Shown here in pieces: positions 6,863 to 14,865 of a DNA stretch of 21,338 bases. Below the pieces are notes generated by a model. The model was not told where the DNA came from. It ran no database searches and saw only the letters and a list, made by a program, of their open reading frames with translations. Numbering within the stretch: position 1 is the stretch's first letter; every line of letters begins with the position of its first letter. Source of the DNA: Mobilitalea sp. (GTDB taxonomy: Bacteria > Bacillota_A > Clostridia > Lachnospirales > Lachnospiraceae); the NCBI GenBank assembly GCA_029974875.1, contig JARKQP010000714.1:1-21338 (forward strand), in the 5' to 3' direction. The translations under genes and the position numbers were made by a program.

Positions 6863-8293
6863 ATGTTATTAGATGAGGTAAATGCAAGGCTTTCACAGCT
6901 GAAACTGGATGAAAAGCTGATAGATAAGCTATTGGAAGTCGAACAAAGCAAAAATCAAAAAAAATTTGTCGTGTTAGACGATGACCCTACGGGAATACAG
7001 ACTGTCCACGACGTGTTCGTATATACGGACTGGTCGGTGGAAAGCATCAAGCATGGGCTGTTAGATAATAATTCCATGTTTTATCTTCTGACGAACTCGA
7101 GGGCTATGACGGATAACCAGACAACAAAAATCCATCTGGAATTAACAAACAATGTAATAAATGCCGCACTGGAAACCGGCAAGGACTTTATGATTATCAG
7201 CCGGAGCGATTCTACGCTGAGGGGGCATTATCCTCTGGAAACCGAGCTGGTTAAGCAGGTGGTGGAGAGCAAATCCCGCATTGTCATTGACGGTGAGATT
7301 TTATTTCCGTTTTTTAAAGAAGGCGGCAGATATACCATAGATGACATCCATTATGTAGATGAGGGAGGAAGCCTGGTTCCGGTTGGTGAGACAGAATTTG
7401 CAAAGGATAAGACCTTTGGATATCAATCCTCGAACCTGTGTGATTACATTGAAGAAAAGACAAACGGTGACTATACGGCTGAGGATACCATATCCATTTC
7501 CCTGGAAAGCCTGCGTCGCATGGAGCTGGATAAGATAACCTCCCTGCTTTGCTCCGCAGGGGATTTTACTAAAATCATCGTCAATGCCATCGATTATATC
7601 GATGTAAAGGTGTTCTGTATTGCATTGCTCCGCACCATGGCGTCCGGGCGCAATTTTATGTTCCGCAGTGCAGCTTCCTTTGTCAAGGTATTGGGCGGGA
7701 TTAGTGATCAGCCTCTGCTGACCAGGAAGGAAATGATCAAGGAGGACCGTTCCACCGGCGGCATCATCGTAGTTGGCTCCTATACGAAAAAGGCGACCAG
7801 GCAGCTGGATCAGCTAAAAGGCCTGGAAAATGTCCGGCTAATTGAATTCAACCCGGAGCATTCCACAAAGCCGGAGGCCTATGAAAGAGAGCTCAGACGG
7901 GTAGTAGAGGAATCAGAAAACTGTATCGGGAAAGGAATTACGGTAGTAATCTATACCAACCGTACCCTGCAAAACATTGCGGGGGAATCAAAAGAGGATA
8001 CCCTGCTGCGGTCTGTCAGGCTATCGGAGGCAGTCTGTCAGATTGTTGGCAGATTAACAGTGACTCCAAGCTTTGTTCTGGCGAAGGGCGGCAATACCTC
8101 CAGCGATATCGGCGTAAAAGCACTGAAGGTAAAGCGGGCAAGGGTACTTGGGCAGGTCAAACCGGGAATTCCGGTATGGGAGACGGATAGAAGCAGCAAA
8201 TTTCCTGACATTCCCTTTATTATTTTCCCGGGAAATGTAGGAAATGATATGACATTAAGGGAAGTTACCGAGATTCTTTTAAAAAACAACTGA
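6863..8293 (+). CDS. DUF1537 / OtnK-family acid-sugar kinase
   Basis: Members of this family phosphorylate small acid sugars, such as 3-oxo-tetronates and related apiose-pathway intermediates, using ATP in the cytoplasm. At 476 residues it has full family length. The N-terminal substrate domain has FVVLDDDPTGIQTV (35-48, the family DDxxG motif) and SRSDSTLRGHYP (113-124). The C-terminal nucleotide domain has IIVVGSYTKKATRQL (301-315), AKGGNTSSDIG (407-417), GQVKPGIPVW (430-439) and IFPGNVGN (454-461). The start is ATG 6863 with GAGG seven bases upstream. It follows the propeller glycosidase by 185 bp and is followed by a likely terminator. No dehydrogenase, aldolase or isomerase that would normally accompany it is visible, so the exact substrate is unknown; supply of an acid sugar from the imported glycan is inference. 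Confidence 0.88.
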   Translation: MLLDEVNARLSQLKLDEKLIDKLLEVEQSKNQKKFVVLDDDPTGIQTVHDVFVYTDWSVESIKHGLLDNNSMFYLLTNSRAMTDNQTTKIHLELTNNVINAALETGKDFMIISRSDSTLRGHYPLETELVKQVVESKSRIVIDGEILFPFFKEGGRYTIDDIHYVDEGGSLVPVGETEFAKDKTFGYQSSNLCDYIEEKTNGDYTAEDTISISLESLRRMELDKITSLLCSAGDFTKIIVNAIDYIDVKVFCIALLRTMASGRNFMFRSAASFVKVLGGISDQPLLTRKEMIKEDRSTGGIIVVGSYTKKATRQLDQLKGLENVRLIEFNPEHSTKPEAYERELRRVVEESENCIGKGITVVIYTNRTLQNIAGESKEDTLLRSVRLSEAVCQIVGRLTVTPSFVLAKGGNTSSDIGVKALKVKRARVLGQVKPGIPVWETDRSSKFPDIPFIIFPGNVGNDMTLREVTEILLKNN

Positions 8294-8356
8294 TAATTAT
8301 TAGTATGGTTTCCTCCCGCATTTATCAGATATTTGTATCCGGAGATCTGTATATAG

Positions 8357-8410
8357 AAAGATGACTTTTTCTGTTGTTGGTTCACAATGGCAGGCGGGGT
8401 CATCTTTTTT
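8357..8410 (+). terminator. probable intrinsic terminator after the acid-sugar kinase
   Basis: AAAGATGAC (8357-8365) pairs perfectly with GTCATCTTT (8399-8407), which continues into a T-run (TTTTTT at 8405-8410). The loop is long, 33 nt, and may hold a small TTGT/ACAA stem. It lies 64 bases after the kinase stop and before operator-promoter B, so it would separate modules A and B. Confidence 0.6.
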
Positions 8411-8461
8411 ATTAATGAAAAAGCTCCCTGGCGGTATAGGGATTTCCGGGGATATGTAATT

Positions 8462-8570
8462 TTTATAAAACAGTATGTAAAAAAATTATATCAGCCTTAA
8501 AATGTATGAAGATTTTGCATAAAAAGTATAAGCAATCTACATTCAAAACTATGTAAATGTACCATATAAT
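8462..8570 (+). promoter_or_regulatory. operator-promoter B of the ABC transporter operon, copy 2 of the twin region
   Basis: This is the collinear partner of 2551-2659, with the same length and no gaps. TATAAT is at 8565-8570, and TTCAAA (8542-8547) is a weak -35 with 17-bp spacing, at the same offset as in copy 1. TATGTAAAAAAAT begins at 8474, exactly 91 bp before the -10 as in copy 1, and TATAAGC and CTACATTCA are also in register. The predicted leader to the first permease ATG is about 93 nt. It contains an imperfect 18-bp direct repeat of CAGAAGAA (at 8595 and 8613). The leader itself shows no similarity to that of module A, so conservation stops at the -10. Confidence 0.72.
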
Positions 8571-8669
8571 TATCTCATCATAATTATCCCATCGCAGAAG
8601 AAACCCGCTGGTCAGAAGAATCCGGGCAGGTAAAAGCGGTTGCAAACAATACTGGAAAGGAAAATAAGT

Positions 8670-9635
8670 ATGAAGAATAAAAAAAGCAAAGCGGTTAATT
8701 CAAAATTACCGGTTGGGCAGAGGATGAACAGATTTTTTAAACTGGCATGGAGACAGAAGGAGCTGGTTGTATTAGCTTTACCGGCCACCATTCTCATCGC
8801 TTTATTTAAATACTATCCCATGTATGGAATTCTGATCGCTTTAAAGGATTACAAAACGAAAATGGGTATCTGGGGCAGTCCCTGGGAGGAGCCGCTGTTT
8901 AATAATTTTATCCGTTTTTTCAATTATGTGGACTGCGGAAATCTTATCTGGAATACCATCAAGATCGGTGTCGTCACAATGCTGTTTACATTTCCGGCTC
9001 CGATTATATTTGCCCTCCTGCTGAACGAATTGAGAGGAAAGGTCTTCAAGAGTGCGGTGCAGACAGTTTCCTATATCCCGTATTTTATTTCCGTAGTGGT
9101 AATTGCCGGTATGCTGAACAGCTTTGGATCCACGGATGGTTTGTTCAATGTTATCCGCCACTTCTTCGGATTTGCACCGGTTAATATGAACGCAGGCGAT
9201 AAATACTTCCTGCTGATGTATGTAGGGTCCGCGGTATGGCACGGAATGGGCTGGGGTTCCATTATTTATCTGGCCGCTTTATCCAATGTTGATACCACCC
9301 TGTATGATGTTGCGAATATCGACGGTGCAAACCGCTGGCAGAAGGTTAAGAATATCGCATGGCCGACCATCATGCCGACAACTGCAATCCTGCTGATTAT
9401 CAATGTGGGTAATGTCCTTCAGTCAGATTATACCAAGGTATTGTTAATGCAGAATGATACGAACAGAAGCTTGATTGATGTTATTGGCACCTATGTATAC
9501 CGGATTGGTGTCCTGCAAGGCCAATTTGAATATGCGACAGCCGTTAACTTATTTGTATCAATCACAAGCATGATTCTGGTATATGGCTCGAACACCATTA
9601 CAAGAAAGCTTAACCCGGAAAACAGCCTGTGGTAA
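8670..9635 (+). CDS. sugar ABC transporter permease, LplB/YteP type
   Basis: This is one of two membrane subunits of a CUT1-type oligosaccharide importer (321 residues, about six membrane helices). It has the family N-terminal signature YYPMYGILIALKDY (about 48-61), an N-terminal helix at about 32-50, and the EAA loop VANIDGANRWQKVKNIAWP (about 214-232), which docks the ATPase. Helices around 93-118, 135-150, 181-205 and 237-255 are clear hydrophobic runs. The start is ATG 8670 with AAAGG about nine bases upstream; an in-frame ATG at 8640 lacks support. It is the first gene after operator-promoter B and is followed after 23 bp by the second permease. No ATPase gene is present in the window, which fits importers of this type that share an MsmX-like ATPase encoded elsewhere. 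Confidence 0.94.
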   Translation: MKNKKSKAVNSKLPVGQRMNRFFKLAWRQKELVVLALPATILIALFKYYPMYGILIALKDYKTKMGIWGSPWEEPLFNNFIRFFNYVDCGNLIWNTIKIGVVTMLFTFPAPIIFALLLNELRGKVFKSAVQTVSYIPYFISVVVIAGMLNSFGSTDGLFNVIRHFFGFAPVNMNAGDKYFLLMYVGSAVWHGMGWGSIIYLAALSNVDTTLYDVANIDGANRWQKVKNIAWPTIMPTTAILLIINVGNVLQSDYTKVLLMQNDTNRSLIDVIGTYVYRIGVLQGQFEYATAVNLFVSITSMILVYGSNTITRKLNPENSLW

Positions 9636-9658
9636 AGGAAAGCATGGAGGTAATATAG

Positions 9659-10570
9659 ATGGATAACAGACAGAACAAAAAAGTAAGGAATAAGATACAT
9701 ATCGGTAGCTATACCTTCGACGTTATTCTTGTGGTTTTTATGATCGGTATTTCAATTGTCATGATTTACCCGTTCATCAATGTCATAGCCATTTCGCTCA
9801 GCAGCAGCAAGATGATAAGTATGGGTGCCGTAACCTGGTGGCCAAAGGAATTTAATTTCAAGGGCTATGAAATTGTTTTCGGACAGAACAATGTCTGGAT
9901 TGCATATAAAAATACGATTATTTATGCAGTTGTAGGTACGGCTATCAATTTGCTTCTAACCTCAATGATTGCATATGCGCTAATGATCAACGATTTTGTA
10001 TTCAGAAAGCCCTTAACCATTATTTTATTGATTACAATGCTATTCTCAGGCGGTACAGTTCCAACCTATCTTGCGGTGCAGAAGTTTCATATGATCGATA
10101 CAATATGGGCCCTGGTGCTTCCGAATGCGGTTTCAGCCTATAATGTTTTCGTTTACCGGGCCTTTTACAAGGGAATTTCATCGGAAATACGGGAAGCCGC
10201 CATGGTTGACGGTGCAAGCAATCTCAGGATCTTGTTTAAAATTTATATGCCGCTTTCCAAAGCGCTTTATGCTACCTTTGGTTTGTTCTCCGCAGTAGCA
10301 ATATGGAACAACTTCTTTGACGCGCTGCTCTATATTAAAGATAGTGCAAAACAGCCAATCCAGATGATTTTACGTCAAATATTATTTGCTTCAGGTGCGG
10401 CGGGCGGGACCTTTGATGGTGTCAATGAAATGATGCAAAAGGGCATTATCAATCCGAAGAATGTGCAGTATGCCTGCATTATAGCAACGATAGGGCCGAT
10501 CCTGCTGGTTTATCCGTTTATTCAAAGATATTTTGCACAGGGCGTTCAGATTGGCGCGGTGAAAGGTTAG
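9659..10570 (+). CDS. sugar ABC transporter permease, YtcP/LplC type
   Basis: This is the second membrane subunit of the importer (303 residues). The first helix is at about 20-46 (FDVILVVFMIGISIVMIYPF), followed by the typical SLSSSKMI loop. Further helices lie at about 84-108, 118-142, 146-166 and 200-225. The EAA loop is EIREAAMVDGASNLRILFKI (about 176-195). The C-terminal FAQGVQIGAVKG matches the usual ending of this permease type. The start is ATG 9659 with GGAGGT eight bases upstream. It is tightly spaced after the first permease and is followed 95 bp later by the binding-protein gene. Together the pair forms the channel through which the sugar presumably recognised by the downstream lipoprotein enters the cytoplasm. 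Confidence 0.94.
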   Translation: MDNRQNKKVRNKIHIGSYTFDVILVVFMIGISIVMIYPFINVIAISLSSSKMISMGAVTWWPKEFNFKGYEIVFGQNNVWIAYKNTIIYAVVGTAINLLLTSMIAYALMINDFVFRKPLTIILLITMLFSGGTVPTYLAVQKFHMIDTIWALVLPNAVSAYNVFVYRAFYKGISSEIREAAMVDGASNLRILFKIYMPLSKALYATFGLFSAVAIWNNFFDALLYIKDSAKQPIQMILRQILFASGAAGGTFDGVNEMMQKGIINPKNVQYACIIATIGPILLVYPFIQRYFAQGVQIGAVKG

Positions 10571-10665
10571 AACTACCTGGACCTGTTCAATAAGGGCAGG
10601 CTCATGTACAGATTTTTTGCAAAAGAAATCGCATAAATATTATCGAAATTAGAAAGGAGAAAACT

Positions 10666-12402
10666 ATGAAAAAAAGAAGAATTTTCGCATTACTTATGCT
10701 GGTGGTTATGTGCATGACATTTTTTATCAGCTGTAAAAGTAAGAGTGGAGACACCACCCAGCAAACTGACAATACTGGGACAACGGAGGGAGCAACAAAG
10801 GCGCCTACACAGGATGCAGGGGAAGCAGTATTACCTGAATTACCGAATAATACGCTGTCCATTACGGTTAAAACAGCTAACTTTGCCACAGATGCCCAGG
10901 GAACAAAGGTACAGGAAGAATGGCAGAGGATGATGGAAGCTTATCTGGGCTGCAAGCTGGACATCACCTGGAATATTACCCCTTGGATGGATTATAAAAC
11001 AAATGAGCCCGTATTGCTTCAGTCAGGCGACCTTCCGGATGTGGCTACATATTCACAGGGAACGCTGGTAAATGAATACGGCGCAGACGGTGTTGTGCTT
11101 GATATTTCCAAGTACATGCAATACATGACGTATTATCCTGAGTTTATCAAGAATACGAACGGCGGGGAGAAATATGCCTTCAATGCTAACGGTTCCGCAT
11201 ATTACTTCATGGACGGTTTTGTAAATCCGGAAAATATTGAAGGTGCACAATCCTTTACCGCTTTTGCTTACCGTTTTGACTTACTGAATAAGTTCAACCT
11301 AAAGCCTGCCACAACCCTTGATGAATTTAATAAGCTATGCAGCGACGTTAAGGACTTAATTGACCAGGGCAAAATTGATGCAAAATATGTTATGTCCAAC
11401 TCTGATAAGAACTATGCGTTCTACCGCGGTTTCGTAGGTATCTTCCATACCTGGGATACGACCTACTGGAACGGGGAACAGTGGTCCTTCGGTCCTATCG
11501 AGGATAATTTCAGGGAAATGTTAAAGTACCTGAACGGCTTGTATACTGCAGGTTATATTGATCCTGAATTTGGTACGGATGATGGGGCTACTGCAACAGA
11601 AAAAGCGGTAAAAGGAAGCAATGTAATTCAGCCTACCCTCTGGTCTGGTATGGCCCGCATGTGGAATACCCAGTCTACGGTAGATGGTATGCAGTGGGGT
11701 CTTGCCTTCCTTCCTAAGAATGATACCTATGGTACACCTTGGAAATGGGGCTCCAGACAGCCTGGAAAATCCCTGAACAACAATATGGGTATCATTATCT
11801 CCGCAGATACCGAATATCCTGAGTGGATTGTCAAGATGATTGACTATCAATACTCCGATGAAATGATCGAAATGATGAACTGGGGTATTAAGGATGAAAC
11901 CTATACCGTTGATGCCGGCGGCGACCACAGCTTTACAGATGTGATCCTAAAGGCAGAAGATCCCGTACAGGCAGCAGCTAACTATGGTATCATGTCCTCT
12001 TCCGCCTGCCGTACCGGTATTCCTTTTACACCATTGACCTTTGAAGCTATGACAGAACAGATTCCTACGGAGCCTTGGTGGAATCCTACGGATGGTTACT
12101 ATGAGAGTAAGTACTGGTATGAATCCGGCAAGATCGGCGGTACAGAATCCGTATCTCCTTTTGACCGTCCTCCGGTACTTAACCTGACAGACAAACAGGC
12201 TACAGAGAAAGCTGAGTTAACTACAAACTGTGAATTATTCGCCAAAGAAAATGGGTTAAAGTTTATTACAGGTGAATTAAATATTAATGATGATACTGCA
12301 TGGCAGCAATATGTAGATGGTGTTAAGAGCCAGGTTTCTGATTTTGATGAAAAAATGAAGATGCTTCAGGACAATTCTGATCTTTCCTCTATCGGAAAAT
12401 AA
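10666..12402 (+). CDS. extracellular solute-binding lipoprotein of the sugar importer (YtcQ/LplA type)
   Basis: A 578-residue substrate-binding protein, anchored to the outer face of the membrane. Residues 1-22 form a lipoprotein signal peptide (MKKRRIF, then a hydrophobic core) ending in the lipobox FISC, with the lipidated cysteine at C23. A Ser/Thr/Gln-rich linker runs to about residue 60. The mature protein has the features of large CUT1 binding proteins, including LLQSGDLPDVATYS and many exposed tryptophans and tyrosines (TYWNGEQWSFG, EPWWNPTDGYY) suited to stacking on sugars. The start is ATG 10666 with AAAGGAG six bases upstream. It is last in the transporter operon and is closed by a strong terminator. 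The substrate cannot be read from sequence; neighbouring enzymes suggest rhamnose- and galactose-containing oligosaccharides. Confidence 0.94.
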   Translation: MKKRRIFALLMLVVMCMTFFISCKSKSGDTTQQTDNTGTTEGATKAPTQDAGEAVLPELPNNTLSITVKTANFATDAQGTKVQEEWQRMMEAYLGCKLDITWNITPWMDYKTNEPVLLQSGDLPDVATYSQGTLVNEYGADGVVLDISKYMQYMTYYPEFIKNTNGGEKYAFNANGSAYYFMDGFVNPENIEGAQSFTAFAYRFDLLNKFNLKPATTLDEFNKLCSDVKDLIDQGKIDAKYVMSNSDKNYAFYRGFVGIFHTWDTTYWNGEQWSFGPIEDNFREMLKYLNGLYTAGYIDPEFGTDDGATATEKAVKGSNVIQPTLWSGMARMWNTQSTVDGMQWGLAFLPKNDTYGTPWKWGSRQPGKSLNNNMGIIISADTEYPEWIVKMIDYQYSDEMIEMMNWGIKDETYTVDAGGDHSFTDVILKAEDPVQAAANYGIMSSSACRTGIPFTPLTFEAMTEQIPTEPWWNPTDGYYESKYWYESGKIGGTESVSPFDRPPVLNLTDKQATEKAELTTNCELFAKENGLKFITGELNINDDTAWQQYVDGVKSQVSDFDEKMKMLQDNSDLSSIGK

Positions 12403-12425
12403 TTATTTGAACATGCTTTTGTTTA

Positions 12426-12455
12426 GGGGGATGCTTGAAAAGCATCCCCCTTATT
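12426..12455 (+). terminator. intrinsic terminator of the transporter operon
   Basis: GGGGGATGCT (12426-12435) pairs perfectly with AGCATCCCCC (12441-12450) around a five-base TGAAA loop, followed by TTATT. It lies 23 bases after the binding-protein stop. The T-run is short, but the stem is very stable. Confidence 0.85.
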
Positions 12456-12481
12456 GGAAGATGTAGAAAAGATTTGGGCAA

Positions 12482-12566
12482 GATTTAGGCTGTGAGGTGG
12501 ATCTGGGTGTAGCTATATCCACCTGGGACTGCCTTTAACATCCCATGATTGCCAAGTGCAGGGCAA
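12482..12566. repeat. truncated left half of the structured repeat (copy 3)
   Basis: This 85-bp segment repeats the left part of the full element that follows directly (offset exactly 85 bp). It contains the start GATTTAGGC, a left arm at 12496-12526, and the inner sequence up to AAGTGCAGG, but no right arm. The junction falls on GGCAA, which occurs both inside the element (AGGCAATCAC) and just before it (GGGCAAGATTT), so it may have arisen by a short-homology tandem duplication. Its arm differs from that of copy 2 at three positions. Confidence 0.72.
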
Positions 12567-12713
12567 GATTTAGGCTGTGAGGTGAATGAGGGTGTAGCTA
12601 TATCCACCTGGGCTTGCCTTTAACATCCCGTGATTACCAAGTGCAGGCAATCACGGGAGGCCCGGTCTGCGCCCAGATGGATATAGCTACACCCTCATTC
12701 ACCGCGTTAGTAT
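12567..12713. repeat. 147-bp structured palindromic repeat, full copy 2
   Basis: The arms are at 12581-12611 and 12673-12703 (31 nt, one mismatch) with a 61-nt loop, the same geometry as the copy at 5414-5560. In this copy an inner stem is perfect: CCCGTGATT (12627-12635) with AATCACGGG (12649-12657) and a 13-nt loop. Five arm bases differ from copy 1 and all five are compensated on the other side. It lies between the transporter terminator and the galactosidase genes, in a 431-bp stretch (12403-12833) that otherwise contains only copy 3, a possible small ORF and a 17-bp tandem repeat. Confidence 0.8.
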
Positions 12714-12738
12714 GAAGAAGACTTTTGGAGGGCTAATC

Positions 12739-12798
12739 ATGAGAGTGGAAAAGATAAAGAGTGTGAAAGATGTTTTTACGTACCCGGGTATTTATTAA
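12739..12798 (+). CDS. possible 19-residue leader peptide or gene fragment
   Basis: The reading frame MRVEKIKSVKDVFTYPGIY begins at ATG 12739, preceded by GGAGGG six bases upstream, and stops 35 bases before the first galactosidase ATG. It resembles no peptide I recognise. The last codons lie inside a 17-bp tandem repeat. It could be a leader peptide, a coding remnant, or chance; the good ribosome binding site is the only positive sign. Confidence 0.3.
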   Translation: MRVEKIKSVKDVFTYPGIY

Positions 12799-12818
12799 GA
12801 TCGGGTATTTATTAAGAT
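12785..12818. repeat. 17-bp perfect tandem repeat upstream of the first galactosidase
   Basis: CGGGTATTTATTAAGAT occurs twice back to back (12785-12801 and 12802-12818). The second copy ends five bases before the GGAGG (12824-12828) of the galactosidase gene. It also duplicates the stop codon region of the 19-residue frame. It is consistent with recent slippage and could alter leader length. Confidence 0.8.
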
Positions 12819-12833
12819 TAATTGGAGGAAGTT

Positions 12834-14846
12834 ATGATTAGGGCAGAAAAAATTTATTATGGCGGAGATTATAACCCGGATCAGTGGGATGATGTGACAA
12901 TAGAGCAGGATATGGAACTGTTTAAGAAAGCGAAGATTAATCTGGTTACGCTTCCGGTGTTCTCCTGGGCAAAGCTGGAGCCGGAGGAGGGGGTATATGA
13001 TTTTGATTGGCTTGACCGGATTATTGATAAGCTTTGGGAAAGTGGAATCCATGTATGCCTTGCGACACCTACTACGTCTCAGCCGGCCTGGCTTTCCACA
13101 AGATATCCTGAGGTGCTTCCCGTGGATATCCAGGGTAGAAAGAGGACGCATGGTATGCGTGTGTTTTTCTGCGTGAACAGTTTAAAATACAGGGAGCGTG
13201 CCGCTGCAATTGCGAAGGAGATGGCACTACGTTATGGAAAGCATCCTGCACTTGCCGTATGGCATGTTGCCAATGAATATGGAACTTATTGCTATTGTCC
13301 CACCTGTCAGGCAAAATTCCGCCTGTGGCTGAAAAAGCGTTATAAGACGATTGAGAATTTAAACGAACGCTGGAATACGGCTTTCTGGGGGAGAACTGTT
13401 TATAGTTTTGAAGAAATCACGCTTCCCACGGAGCTGAATGATGATTACCGTTATCAGCCGGCCATTCAGCTGGATTATATGCGCTTTGTAACTGATTCAA
13501 CCAGAGAATGCTTCCTGAATGAATATCAGGTGTTAAAGCAATATACGCCCGAGATACCGGTTTCCACCAATATGTCTGGCTATATCAGGAAACTGGACCA
13601 GTTTGAGATGGTTAAGGATATGGATATTGTGGGCTGGGACAATTATCCGGGGCCGAAGGATGATAAGAGCTTTGTTGCCCTGAAGCATGACATTATGAGG
13701 GGGCTTAAGGGAGGCCAGTCCTATATGATGACGGAGCAATCCCCGAACCAGCAGAACTGGCAGCCCTATAACAAATTAAAACGTCCGGGTGAAGTCAGAT
13801 TATTAAGCTACCAGGCACTGGCTCACGGGGCGGATACCTGTATGTTCTTCCAGATGCGCCAGTCTGTTGCGGGCCAGGAGAAATTCCATGGTGCTGTCAT
13901 CACTCATGCAGGACATGATAATACAAGGGTTTTCCGTGAGTGTGCACAGCTGGGAAGTGAGTTTGATAAGCTGGGGGATGTTTTTCTGGAAGGCAGGATT
14001 CAGGCAAAGACCGGTATCTTATTCGACTGGAATAACTGGTGGGTGCTGGAGCTGTCCAGCGGACCCAGCAAGGATATGGACTATTTTAAGACTGTATCCG
14101 GCTATTATAAAGCATTATTTGATAAGAACATTCCCGTTGACATCCTGAATGTAAACTCAGACTTAAGCAGCTATTCCCTGATCGTAGCGCCAATGCTTTA
14201 TATGATGAAGGAAGGGGTAGCAGAGCGGATTAATGAATTCGTGAAAAACGGAGGTACCTTTGTAGCGACAACCATGAGCGGCCTTGCCGATGAAAATGAC
14301 CGCTGCATCTTTGGGGAATATCCAGGCAGATTAAAAGATGTCCTTGGTATCTGGGTAGAAGAGACGGATGCACTGTATCCGGAAGAGCGTAATCTGATGC
14401 TGGTATCGGAGGCTGCTGACGGTTTAAAGAAAAGCTATGAGTGCAGCTTCCTTTGCGACATCCTGCACACAAACACAGCAGAGACCCTAGCTGTATACGG
14501 AAAGGATTTCTATGAGAATAACCCTTGTCTTACCGTAAATTCCTATGGACAGGGCAAGGCATATTATATCGGCACCCAGCCAGAGGATGCCTTCCTAGCT
14601 GATTTCTTCGGTAAGGTATGCGAAGATGCTGATATTCAGCCGGTTTACCCTTCCGACGCCAATATAGAGATAACAAACCGTGTAAATAAAGAGAATAGTG
14701 TTGTATTTGCCATTAACCACAACAGCTTTGCCGCCAAGGTAGACTTTGGAAGTGATGTCCTGCTTAATTTACTGACAGATGAAACGGTGAGCGGACAGAC
14801 TACAATTGGGGCAAGAGATGTACTTGTATTAAAAAAGCAGTCTTAA
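12834..14846 (+). CDS. beta-galactosidase, GH42 family (first of two)
   Basis: This enzyme hydrolyses terminal beta-D-galactosyl residues, probably in the cytoplasm because no signal peptide is present. The 670 residues match the GH42 family length. The TIM barrel (about 1-385) opens with YYGGDYNPDQW. The catalytic acid/base is E148 in WHVANEYG, and the nucleophile is E301 in YMMTEQSPNQQNW. C113, C153, C155 and C158 (CYCPTC) match the zinc-binding cluster of the family. A trimerisation domain (about 390-610) and a C-terminal beta domain follow. ATG 12834 has GGAGG five bases upstream; a TTG at 12822 is rejected because it overlaps that site. It lies 19 bp before a paralogue. No promoter is evident; transcription could come from within the repeat region upstream. 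Confidence 0.95.
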   Translation: MIRAEKIYYGGDYNPDQWDDVTIEQDMELFKKAKINLVTLPVFSWAKLEPEEGVYDFDWLDRIIDKLWESGIHVCLATPTTSQPAWLSTRYPEVLPVDIQGRKRTHGMRVFFCVNSLKYRERAAAIAKEMALRYGKHPALAVWHVANEYGTYCYCPTCQAKFRLWLKKRYKTIENLNERWNTAFWGRTVYSFEEITLPTELNDDYRYQPAIQLDYMRFVTDSTRECFLNEYQVLKQYTPEIPVSTNMSGYIRKLDQFEMVKDMDIVGWDNYPGPKDDKSFVALKHDIMRGLKGGQSYMMTEQSPNQQNWQPYNKLKRPGEVRLLSYQALAHGADTCMFFQMRQSVAGQEKFHGAVITHAGHDNTRVFRECAQLGSEFDKLGDVFLEGRIQAKTGILFDWNNWWVLELSSGPSKDMDYFKTVSGYYKALFDKNIPVDILNVNSDLSSYSLIVAPMLYMMKEGVAERINEFVKNGGTFVATTMSGLADENDRCIFGEYPGRLKDVLGIWVEETDALYPEERNLMLVSEAADGLKKSYECSFLCDILHTNTAETLAVYGKDFYENNPCLTVNSYGQGKAYYIGTQPEDAFLADFFGKVCEDADIQPVYPSDANIEITNRVNKENSVVFAINHNSFAAKVDFGSDVLLNLLTDETVSGQTTIGARDVLVLKKQS

Positions 14847-14865
14847 AATCAGGAGGATGACTCTT

